Assembly: GCA_002718935.1 (NCBI GenBank)
Contig: PBFV01000055.1
Coordinates: forward strand, 14,760-25,657
Source: Verrucomicrobiales bacterium
GTDB lineage: Bacteria > Verrucomicrobiota > Verrucomicrobiia > Limisphaerales > UBA1100
Direction of reading: 5' to 3'
DNA: 10,898 nt
Shown: positions 1-5,712 of the stretch, piece by piece
How the letters are laid out: each line of letters starts with the position of its first letter
How positions within the stretch are numbered: position 1 is the stretch's first letter
Made by a program: the position numbers and the translations under genes
The notes under the pieces: model-generated
Seen by the model: the letters and a program-made list of their open reading frames with translations, nothing else
Databases searched by the model: none
What the model was told of the DNA's origin: nothing

Positions 1-11
1 CCAAGCTGTGG

Positions 12-950
12 ATGCGCGTGGCGCGCTTCGTGCTCCTGGCGTATCGCAAGTTTGACGAGGAACGCTGCTTCATGCGCGCCGCCGCGCTTTCGTTTAATTC
101 TCTGCTCGCGCTGATTCCCGTGTTGGCACTGGCCATGGTGCTCACCCAGGCCTTCGGACAGGAAAAGCAATCGCAGTCCGTCCAGAAATTCGTCAACCAG
201 TTCATCATGGGCGTGCTGCCCGCCAAGCATGACGATGCCAACAAGTCCGATCAGATCGAAAAGATCCGCGAAGACCTCAGCGAAAACATCACCGGCTTTT
301 CGGAGAACCTCGCCGATCAGGTGAAATTCGACATGGCCGGCGTGATCAGCGCGCTCGTGTTCATCTACCTAGGCCTGTTGGTGATGACCCAGCTGGAGGA
401 CACGTTTAACGACCTGTGGGCCGTGCGCCGCAGCCGGCCGTGGTACGAGCAGCTGTATAAGTTTTCGCCCGGGCTGATTTTCGGCCCCGTCACCATCATC
501 CTCGTGTTCACGGTGCTCAACGCCGCGCATTTCAGCGGCATCAGCCAATGGCTCGCTTCTACCGGCCGCTTTGGCAATACCGCTGTGCCGCTGCTCTTTG
601 CCATTGCCGGCTTTACCTGCCTTTATAAGCTCATCCCCAACACCACTGTGCCGTGGATCGCGGCCGGCTGGGGAGGACTCGTCGCCGGCAGCCTGTGGCA
701 AATCAATCACCTTGCCAGCGCCCTCTACATCACCCACGTGGTGGTGGAGAAAGGGTGGTACGACAAGATCTACGGCGGCAGCCTGTCGCTCCTACCGGTC
801 TTCATGCTGGCCATTTATTTTACCTGGCTCATCCTGCTGTATGGCGCGTTGGTGGCCGCCCGCGTGCAATACCATTCCACCCCGCTCAAGGAATCCATCG
901 AGGATAAAGACGCTGAACCCGGGAAACCTGATGAAACCGAAGTCCACTGA
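12..950 (+). CDS. YihY/virulence factor BrkB family inner-membrane protein
   Basis: This is a polytopic inner-membrane protein of the YihY/BrkB (formerly 'RNase BN') family; the molecular function of the family is unsettled. Family hallmarks are visible: the first helix with AAALSFNSLLALIPVLALA (about residues 23-41), the TFNDLW segment followed by R-x-W (131-144), YKLIPNTTVPW (205-215), and the glycine-serine turn YGGSLSLLP leading into the last helix (254-280). About six hydrophobic segments can be counted, and the hydrophilic tail after residue 290 is acidic. A charged stretch at residues 50-105 separates the first two helices. The frame is open back to the window edge, with codons for K-L-W directly before this ATG, so the true start may lie upstream and the gene may be 5'-truncated here. 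Its last 20 bp overlap the next gene, which suggests co-transcription. The family call is firm; the start is uncertain. Confidence 0.9.
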   Translation: MRVARFVLLAYRKFDEERCFMRAAALSFNSLLALIPVLALAMVLTQAFGQEKQSQSVQKFVNQFIMGVLPAKHDDANKSDQIEKIREDLSENITGFSENLADQVKFDMAGVISALVFIYLGLLVMTQLEDTFNDLWAVRRSRPWYEQLYKFSPGLIFGPVTIILVFTVLNAAHFSGISQWLASTGRFGNTAVPLLFAIAGFTCLYKLIPNTTVPWIAAGWGGLVAGSLWQINHLASALYITHVVVEKGWYDKIYGGSLSLLPVFMLAIYFTWLILLYGALVAARVQYHSTPLKESIEDKDAEPGKPDETEVH

Positions 951-1467
951 CCCCAAGCGCATTGTGCAGCTGGTCGGCGCGCTCAACGCCGCCCTGTGGC
1001 TCGGCGGCGCGCTCTTTTTCACCTTCTTCGCCGGGCCGGTGTTTTTTGATCCCGCGCTCGAAGGCATCCTGCCGCCGCCGGAAAACGGCATCGCCGCGCG
1101 GTTCCTCATTGGCCGATTCACCGCCTTTCAACTGGCCTGCGGTATTTTGGCCGGACTCATCCTGCTCATCGGCTGGCGTATGCGCGGCGGCCCCTTCCCC
1201 CGTGGCCGCACCCTGCTACTGGCCGGCGTGATGGCATTTATATTGATTGGGGCATTTTATTTAACCCCACGATTGGATCAACTGCACGAGCTGAAATATG
1301 CCGGTTACTTTGACTTGAATGCCACCACCGACGAAAGCGCGGCGGCGGCCAAGGCATTCGGGCCGTTGCATGGGGTATCGCAGGTGGGCAACCTTGTCGT
1401 GCTGCTCGGGCTGATGGCCCATTTCATTTGGGAATGGAAGGAAACCGCCGGCGAGCGAGTCGGCTAA
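931..1467 (+). CDS. DUF4149-like four-helix membrane protein
   Basis: This is a 178-residue integral membrane protein of unknown function. Hydrophobic segments lie near residues 17-39, 62-81, 94-111 and 149-167. The layout matches proteins I know as DUF4149: a first helix rich in G/F leading into AGPVFFD, an arginine-containing second helix (IGRFTAFQL), a conserved turn LTPRLDQLHELKY after the third helix, and FGPLHGVSQVGNL before the fourth. The ATG at 931 lies inside the end of the BrkB-family gene, a 20-bp overlap in a different frame, and this start places the first helix close to the N-terminus as expected. The upstream GGGAAA is only a weak ribosome-binding site, so translation may be coupled to the upstream gene. 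The stop codon directly abuts the stop of the convergent rsfS. The family assignment is from remembered sequence pattern, not a search. Confidence 0.75.
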   Translation: MKPKSTDPKRIVQLVGALNAALWLGGALFFTFFAGPVFFDPALEGILPPPENGIAARFLIGRFTAFQLACGILAGLILLIGWRMRGGPFPRGRTLLLAGVMAFILIGAFYLTPRLDQLHELKYAGYFDLNATTDESAAAAKAFGPLHGVSQVGNLVVLLGLMAHFIWEWKETAGERVG

Positions 1468-1824
1468 CTATTCAGCGACGCGAGCCGGCTCCACCACGTG
1501 GGCATCATTCCAGAGCCCTTCAAGGTCGTAGCGCTCCCTCACATCGCGACTCATGACGTGCACGATCACGTCAAACAAATCGACCACCACCCAGTTGTTG
1601 AACCGCGCGCCCTCCGGCTTCGGTGCATTCACCTGGTGCTGGCGCGAGAGGCCCTTGGTGATCTCCGTCCAGATCGCACGCACATGCGGCTCGCTGCTGC
1701 CAGTGGCAATCACAAAATAATCGGTGATGCCCGACACCTCGCGCACGTCGAGCACCAGTACGTCTTCCGCTTTCTTGTTGGCCGCCAACTCGCGGCAGGC
1801 CTCAGCCAATTCCAGTCCTTCCAT
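1468..1824 (-). CDS. rsfS: Ribosomal silencing factor RsfS (Iojap/YbeB family)
   Basis: RsfS binds ribosomal protein uL14 on the large subunit and blocks subunit joining, which slows translation when nutrients are short. The 118-residue product has the usual family length. It shows the conserved core: DVLVLDVREVSGITDYFVIATG (residues 21-42, in two blocks), HVRAIWTEI (47-55), EGARFNNWVVVDLFDVIVHV (71-90) and the C-terminal RERYDLEGLWNDA (96-108). I chose the ATG at 1824 because the alignable family sequence starts there. The open frame runs much further upstream, but that part is the shadow of nadD. The start lies 2 bp after the nadD stop, so the two are almost certainly co-translated; nadD-rsfS is a widespread gene pair in bacteria. 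The TAG stop directly abuts the TAA of the convergent gene, leaving no room for a terminator between them. Confidence 0.95.
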   Translation of the reverse strand: MEGLELAEACRELAANKKAEDVLVLDVREVSGITDYFVIATGSSEPHVRAIWTEITKGLSRQHQVNAPKPEGARFNNWVVVDLFDVIVHVMSRDVRERYDLEGLWNDAHVVEPARVAE

Positions 1825-1826
1825 GT

Positions 1827-2435
1827 TTAATAAAGATGCATCGTTTTCAGCGCTTCCGCAACTGCCGGCGGGACCCAATCTTCGATTGGCTCCCCCGCCG
1901 CCAGCTTGGCGCGCAGTGTTCGGGCCGAAATATCCGTCGGTTGCCCCGCCAAAACCTGCCCGCGAAACGGTTCCGGTACTACCGGCACCGCCTCGCCCGG
2001 ACGCGGCACTACCACAAAGGTGGCCAGTTCCGCAAGCGCCGCCGCCTCTCGCCATTGCGGCAAGGTCGCAGCGTGATCCGCGCCAATCAGGTAAAACAAC
2101 TGGGCCTCCGGGAAGCGCTCCGCCACCGCACGGACGGTGTCGATGCTGTACGATACCCCTTCGCGCTCCACCTCCTGCAGGTCCAGCTCGCACCTCTGCA
2201 GATCCGCCAAGGCCAGCCGCAACAATTCCACCCGCGCCGCCGCGGGGGCCAGAGCTGCTTCCGGCTTAAAAGGCGACTGCGCCGCCGGCACAATCAACAA
2301 ACGGTTCAACCCCAACTCCTCCAAGGCCACCCGTGCCACCATCACGTGCCCATTGTGAACCGGATCAAACGTTCCGCCAAAAATACCAATTGACTGGAGA
2401 ATGGAGCCGGATGAGTTGAGCGCGGAATCGCTCAT
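1827..2435 (-). CDS. nadD: Nicotinate-nucleotide adenylyltransferase NadD
   Basis: NadD transfers AMP from ATP to nicotinate mononucleotide to give deamido-NAD in cytoplasmic NAD(P) biosynthesis. The 202-residue product shows the nucleotidyltransferase signature GIFGGTFDPVHNGHV (residues 17-31), whose HxGH-type motif binds ATP. It also has VPAAQSPFKP (49-58), the place of the family's P-P-H-K substrate loop, GADHAATLPQW (118-128) and the ISxRTLR phosphate-binding motif (ISARTLR, 169-175) near the C-terminus. The ATG overlaps the cstA stop in an ATGA arrangement, which supports this start although it gives an extra 16 residues of serine-rich N-terminus before the first strand. rsfS follows after 2 bp. 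All catalytic motifs appear intact. The only variation I note is F in place of H in the substrate loop; from memory this is not rare in related phyla. Confidence 0.95.
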   Translation of the reverse strand: MSDSALNSSGSILQSIGIFGGTFDPVHNGHVMVARVALEELGLNRLLIVPAAQSPFKPEAALAPAAARVELLRLALADLQRCELDLQEVEREGVSYSIDTVRAVAERFPEAQLFYLIGADHAATLPQWREAAALAELATFVVVPRPGEAVPVVPEPFRGQVLAGQPTDISARTLRAKLAAGEPIEDWVPPAVAEALKTMHLY

Positions 2436-4495
2436 GCCTTGGTCTCAGCGCTCAATTCTCCCGCATCAATTTGATCCAAAGCATTCTCCTCTAGCACCCC
2501 CTTGGCTTTGGGCCATGCCTTGATGGCTTCAATAATCATCCAGATTTCCAACACCAAAGCTGCGAATGCAATACATATGAGAAGCCACTTTCCATCCTCC
2601 AACCAACTGTTCTCAAAACCAACAGCCTGTACGAAGACTTGGTGCAGTAGTGCCCACGCAGGAAGGATTAACATGAAAACCATTGGCACAACCATGAACC
2701 AAACCGGCAGCTTTCGTCGCCACATCCAAAAGGTTATAACCATGAACGCCAACCCACCTAGCAATTGGTTGGTGGCACCAAACAGTGGCCAAAGAATGAG
2801 CCCTCCTGTACCGGCATTTTTAACTGACCAATCCGCAGCCGTGCCGTTCAGCGATGCCATAGCCCCAGCAGTGACCACCGCTACAATTGTCGCCCCGTGC
2901 TTTGATGCCAGCGCTGCCCATACACCAGTCACCGGCTTGTCAACGGAGCCGCTACCCAGCGTGGTGACCAGTTCTTGGATGACATATCGCTGTAGCCGAC
3001 AGGCGGTGTCCAGTGTGGTTGCAGCAAAGGAAGCCACTAGCACGCCCATTAACGCCACCGCGACTCCCGGACCAAGGCCAAGTGACTTGAGAAAATTCGC
3101 CGCGCCTTCCACAAATGCGCCCACTTTATCTCCCAATCGTTTCGAGGTTTCCCATGATTGGTATCGTGTGTTCCAAGCGGTCTTCCCAGTGAGAACGACT
3201 GTGGTGTTAGTTGAGGTTCCCGAAATATGGATGCCCTGAGCAGCATGTGAAGCAGATAGTTTCTCGACCTTGTTTCCTTCCCCAACGGCAACGCCATATG
3301 TTCCTCCAGCTTGGCGTGAAACATCGACTGTGGTGGTACCATCAGCCATCACAACTTTTTCTGGTTTGTTCGGATCATCGAACTTCAACTTCGCCCCCAT
3401 CCCCAAGCCTGCGCAGCAAGCCAAGATCACCAGCGTCGCCAAAAACCCCTCGGTGAGCATCGAGCCATAGCCGACAAACCGCGCATCCTTCTCATTTTTG
3501 ATCTGCTTGCTCGAGGTGCCGGAGCTGACCAGGCAATGGAATCCACTGATCGCCCCGCAAGCAATGGTGATGAACAAGAACGGGAATATCATCGGAGCAA
3601 ACGTCGGGTCAAGATCCACCATTGGCGCAACAATCTCCAATGATTGAGCTTCCCCTCCCGCCACCGGTGCGGGTCCATCCAACACTGCCGCCACCACCAG
3701 CCCCAGCACAATGAGCGCCAGCGCGGAGATTAGTTGAAGTGAGTTGATGTAATCGCGTGGCTGCAGCAGCGTCCACACCGGAAGCACCGAGGCGATATAC
3801 GAGTACACCAGCAATACCGCCACCCACGCGATCAATGGCCATTCGGCCATGGCGGCATTCATTGCGCCCAGCCCGCCGTCATTGCCGAAAATCACCGTTA
3901 GGTACATCACTGCCAAGGCAATCAATGAAGGTAGCAGCAACCCGACGCCCTTGCGATGCAGTAGCACACCGATGGCGACTGCGATAGGGATCTGGATGAG
4001 ACAGGGAAAAATGGCCGCCGGATAAATACGAAACACCGAGGCGATGACGAGGCCAAAGATGGCCAGAACCACGGTGAGCGCCATGAAAAGGATAAGCAGG
4101 AAAAGCAATCGCACGCGCTTATTGAGCACCCGCCCGGCAATATCGCCGACGGTTTGCCCGTTGTTGCGCAAGCTGACAACCATGGCCCCGAAATCGTGCA
4201 CGGCTCCTATAAAAATAGACCCAAAAACTACCCACAACAGAGCAGGCAGCCAGCCCCACATCACGGCGATAGCCGGGCCCACGATGGGGCCGGTGCCGGC
4301 GATGGAGGTAAAGTGGTGGCCGAAGACAACGGATTTGCTGGTGGGGACGTAGTCGACACCGTCATTGAGCCGTTCGCTGGGGCAGACGGCTTTGGCGGAG
4401 AGCCGGAATATTTTGCTGCCGAGCCAACGCCCGTAGGTGTGGTAGGCGACGATGAAGCCGAGGCCGGCGGCCAGCGCGATGAGGAGTGTTCCCAT
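2432..4495 (-). CDS. cstA: Carbon starvation protein CstA family transporter
   Basis: CstA-family proteins are polytopic inner-membrane carriers; in enterobacteria they are linked to peptide and pyruvate uptake during carbon starvation. The 687-residue length is typical. Conserved blocks are FGHHFTSIAGTGPIVGPAI (residues 58-76), GAVHDFGAM (97-105), FHCLVSSGTSSKQI (319-332), FVGYGSMLTEGF (340-351), TTLDTACRLQRYVIQE (493-508) and WPLFGATNQLLGGLA (569-583). More than a dozen hydrophobic segments are visible. Between residues about 370 and 455 lies a hydrophilic Gly/Thr/Val-rich loop between membrane segments that varies in this family. The C-terminal tail is acidic. The ATG at 4495 is the first in frame with the hydrophobic N-terminus; no strong ribosome-binding site precedes it. 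The 3' part of the gene is lower in GC than the 5' end. The stop overlaps the nadD start, so cstA heads the minus-strand cluster. The transported substrate cannot be told from sequence. Confidence 0.93.
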   Translation of the reverse strand: MGTLLIALAAGLGFIVAYHTYGRWLGSKIFRLSAKAVCPSERLNDGVDYVPTSKSVVFGHHFTSIAGTGPIVGPAIAVMWGWLPALLWVVFGSIFIGAVHDFGAMVVSLRNNGQTVGDIAGRVLNKRVRLLFLLILFMALTVVLAIFGLVIASVFRIYPAAIFPCLIQIPIAVAIGVLLHRKGVGLLLPSLIALAVMYLTVIFGNDGGLGAMNAAMAEWPLIAWVAVLLVYSYIASVLPVWTLLQPRDYINSLQLISALALIVLGLVVAAVLDGPAPVAGGEAQSLEIVAPMVDLDPTFAPMIFPFLFITIACGAISGFHCLVSSGTSSKQIKNEKDARFVGYGSMLTEGFLATLVILACCAGLGMGAKLKFDDPNKPEKVVMADGTTTVDVSRQAGGTYGVAVGEGNKVEKLSASHAAQGIHISGTSTNTTVVLTGKTAWNTRYQSWETSKRLGDKVGAFVEGAANFLKSLGLGPGVAVALMGVLVASFAATTLDTACRLQRYVIQELVTTLGSGSVDKPVTGVWAALASKHGATIVAVVTAGAMASLNGTAADWSVKNAGTGGLILWPLFGATNQLLGGLAFMVITFWMWRRKLPVWFMVVPMVFMLILPAWALLHQVFVQAVGFENSWLEDGKWLLICIAFAALVLEIWMIIEAIKAWPKAKGVLEENALDQIDAGELSAETKA

Positions 4496-4588
4496 GACAG
4501 CAGGGCGCTTACGCTAGTGGAAATGAGTCGAAAAATCAACGCCGTACGAGGCCGGGGCGGCGATAACAAAAAAAATCAAAAAAACGGT

Positions 4589-4621
4589 TGTTAACAGGTG
4601 TTAGCAGTGTTAGTAACTAAC
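4589..4621. repeat. Three phased TGTTA direct repeats plus inverted half-site
   Basis: The units TGTTAACAGG (4589-4598), TGTTAGCAG (4599-4607) and TGTTAGTAA (4608-4616) follow one another with 10- and 9-bp periods, close to one helical turn. The last unit is followed by CTAAC (4617-4621), which is the inverse complement of GTTAG at 4609-4613. This is seen directly. That it is an operator for a regulator of cstA or of the small basic protein gene is inference from its position between divergent genes. Confidence 0.5.
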
Positions 4622-4634
4622 TTTTGCCGTTGGC

Positions 4635-4664
4635 GCGAGCCATCAACTACAAAGTTGGCCTCGC
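4635..4664 (+). other. Possible 5' leader stem-loop upstream of the small basic protein gene
   Basis: GCGAG (4635-4639) can pair with CTCGC (4660-4664), and CAAC (4644-4647) with GTTG (4654-4657), leaving a TACAAA loop and a small asymmetric internal loop. A second short hairpin, CCTCT-TG-AGAGG, lies at 4685-4696. If the transcript starts near the TGTTA repeats, both would be in the 5' leader and could affect translation of the protein. No known RNA family is recognised, and chance pairing is possible in a GC-rich sequence. Confidence 0.3.
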
Positions 4665-4740
4665 CCGTGCCAAGGAAGGTGTGCCCTCTTGAGAGGATTG
4701 CTCATTGGATTTGGTGCGGCGGGGTGACGAGGAACAGACT

Positions 4741-4896
4741 ATGTCACGACATCGCAGTTTACGCACTTCATCGAATCTGGGCGCCAAGCGCAACGTACTC
4801 AAACGGTACGAGCGAGTGGCGGTGCTCAAGGAGCGCAACCAGTGGAAGGAAGGGGATCGCGTGACGGGCCTTCGCAAGACGAAGGCTGCGGAATAG
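4741..4896 (+). CDS. Small basic protein (Chlamydiae/Verrucomicrobia family, TIGR04137-like)
   Basis: This encodes 51 residues with nine Arg and six Lys against five acidic residues, a net charge near +10. The pattern SLRTSSNLGAKRNVLKRYER, then VAVLKE, W-K-E-G-D and a C-terminal VTGLRKTK, matches a small basic protein family I recall from Chlamydiae and Verrucomicrobia. That family has been suspected of an association with rRNA or ribosomes because of charge and gene context; no function is established to my knowledge. The ATG at 4741 has GAGGA about 7 nt upstream and gives the family's usual N-terminus (M-S-x-H-x-S-L). A longer in-frame start at 4705 would add 12 residues that do not fit the family. 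The gene seems to stand alone, with its own leader and a terminator-like hairpin after it. No hydrophobic segment or cysteine is present. Confidence 0.82.
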   Translation: MSRHRSLRTSSNLGAKRNVLKRYERVAVLKERNQWKEGDRVTGLRKTKAAE

Positions 4897-4923
4897 CCGC
4901 GCCCGGCAAAAAATAGCTTCGAT

Positions 4924-4957
4924 GTCACGGGTCTTCGCCCGCTGACTTTCTCTGTTT
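4924..4957 (+). terminator. Probable Rho-independent terminator after the small basic protein gene
   Basis: GTCACGGG (4924-4931) pairs with CCCG and TGAC (4938-4941 and 4943-4946), with a single bulged C at 4942 and a six-base TCTTCG loop. The stem is followed directly by the pyrimidine-rich TTTCTCTGTTT (4947-4957). The T tract is interrupted, so termination may be partial. It lies 28 bp after the stop codon and 48 bp before the next gene, which would isolate the small basic protein transcript from the downstream cluster. Confidence 0.5.
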
Positions 4958-5004
4958 CCGGTTGGACACCGAACACTTGTTCCGTGCCCGGACTGGTTGT
5001 GTTG

Positions 5005-5712
5005 ATGGTACGCCTGCAAAAATTTCTGGCTCAGGCCGGGATCGCTTCGCGGCGAGCCAGCGAGGCAATCATCCGGGACGGGCGAGTGGAGGTGAACGGC
5101 CAAGTGGTCACCGTGTTGGGAACCCAGGTGGATCCCGTGAAGGATACGGTGGCCGTGGAGGGCCGTGTAATTCAGCCGAAAAGTCACCGCTATGTGGCGG
5201 TGCATAAGCCCAAGGGGGTGTTGTGTACCCGGAAAGACGAACGCAACCGGCGGATCTTGACCGACCTGTTGCCGGCGGACTGGGACTTAAAACCTGTCGG
5301 GCGATTGGACCGTGACAGCGAGGGTTTGATCTTTGCCACGAACGACGGCGCGTTTGCACTGCGGATCACGCATCCGCGGTATGGCGTGCCTAAGGTCTAC
5401 GAAGTGGAGGTGGCAGCCAAGGTGCCCCGGCGGGTGCTGCGGCAGCTGACCATTGGCGTGGAACACCGCGGTGAATTGCTGCGGGCCGCCCACGCCGAGT
5501 TGCTGGAAACCAATCGCACCCGCAGCTGGGTGCGGCTGGAACTGACCGAGGGCAAGAACCGCGAAATACGCCGCATGTTTGCGACACAGGAAATGGAAGT
5601 CACCCGGCTGATCCGGGTGGAAATAGGAGCCGTCAAGCTGGGCGAATTGCCCGTCGGAAAATGGCGAACACTGACAGAAACAGAAATACAAACACTGCTG
5701 AGGAAACAATGA
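5005..5712 (+). CDS. rRNA pseudouridine synthase, RsuA/RluB/RluE/RluF family
   Basis: These enzymes convert specific uridines in rRNA to pseudouridine in the cytoplasm. The 235-residue product starts with an S4 RNA-binding domain (residues 1-48, MVRLQKFLAQAGIASRRASE then VEVNG), followed by the catalytic domain. Motif II is GRLDRDSEGL with the catalytic Asp at 102. The KPKGVLCT segment (68-75) and KNREIRRMF (184-192) are also typical. The sequence does not decide between RsuA (16S) and RluB/E/F (23S) specificity. The ATG at 5005 begins exactly where the S4 domain begins; GTG at 4984 would add seven unneeded residues. No strong ribosome-binding site is seen. The TGA stop overlaps the next gene's ATG (ATGA), indicating translational coupling. 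This is the first gene of the right-hand cluster, and its promoter is not obvious. Confidence 0.93.
   Translation: MVRLQKFLAQAGIASRRASEAIIRDGRVEVNGQVVTVLGTQVDPVKDTVAVEGRVIQPKSHRYVAVHKPKGVLCTRKDERNRRILTDLLPADWDLKPVGRLDRDSEGLIFATNDGAFALRITHPRYGVPKVYEVEVAAKVPRRVLRQLTIGVEHRGELLRAAHAELLETNRTRSWVRLELTEGKNREIRRMFATQEMEVTRLIRVEIGAVKLGELPVGKWRTLTETEIQTLLRKQ

Larger units (their letters stand above)
4496..4740. promoter_or_regulatory. Divergent intergenic region between cstA and the small basic protein gene
   Basis: This 245-bp stretch must carry the promoters for both the minus-strand cstA cluster and the plus-strand small basic protein gene. An A/T tract at 4566-4587 (eight A, then TC, then seven A on the plus strand) lies about 70-90 bp upstream of the cstA start and could act as an UP-like or bent element. 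Beside it, TGTTA recurs three times at 4589-4612. On the plus strand TTAACA at 4591 or TTGTTA at 4588 could serve as a -35 element, but no convincing -10 hexamer follows at proper spacing, so I do not name a promoter precisely. A stem-loop sits at 4635-4664. GAGGA about 7 nt before the ATG at 4741 is a good ribosome-binding site. I see no convincing gene here. Confidence 0.6.

Noticed and set aside
1724..2269. Plus-strand open frame of 181 codons
   Set aside because: It lies opposite nadD and rsfS, which have clear catalytic or family motifs. The product is a proline/alanine-rich string without domain pattern.
4154..4594. Plus-strand open frame of 146 codons opposite the cstA 5' end and running into the intergenic region
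   Set aside because: It is mostly antisense to the conserved CstA N-terminus, has no recognisable motif, and the composition looks like a shadow.
4496..4740. Possible tRNA or known small RNA in the divergent region
   Set aside because: No cloverleaf, CCA end or recognisable RNA family; only short stem-loops.
4598..4864. Plus-strand open frame of 88 codons overlapping the small basic protein gene in another frame
   Set aside because: It overlaps the well-supported gene out of frame and lacks a plausible ribosome-binding site; cysteine/tryptophan-rich noise composition.
4896..4913. GCCG-CGCC-CGGC hairpin followed by AAAAAA as a terminator
   Set aside because: The trailing run is A on the plus strand, so it would not make a U-tract there, and on the minus strand the T-run precedes the hairpin. 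The stem of four pairs is also short.
4647..4976. Minus-strand open frame of 109 codons over the small basic protein gene
   Set aside because: The plus-strand family match with a ribosome-binding site explains the region; the antisense product has no recognisable feature.
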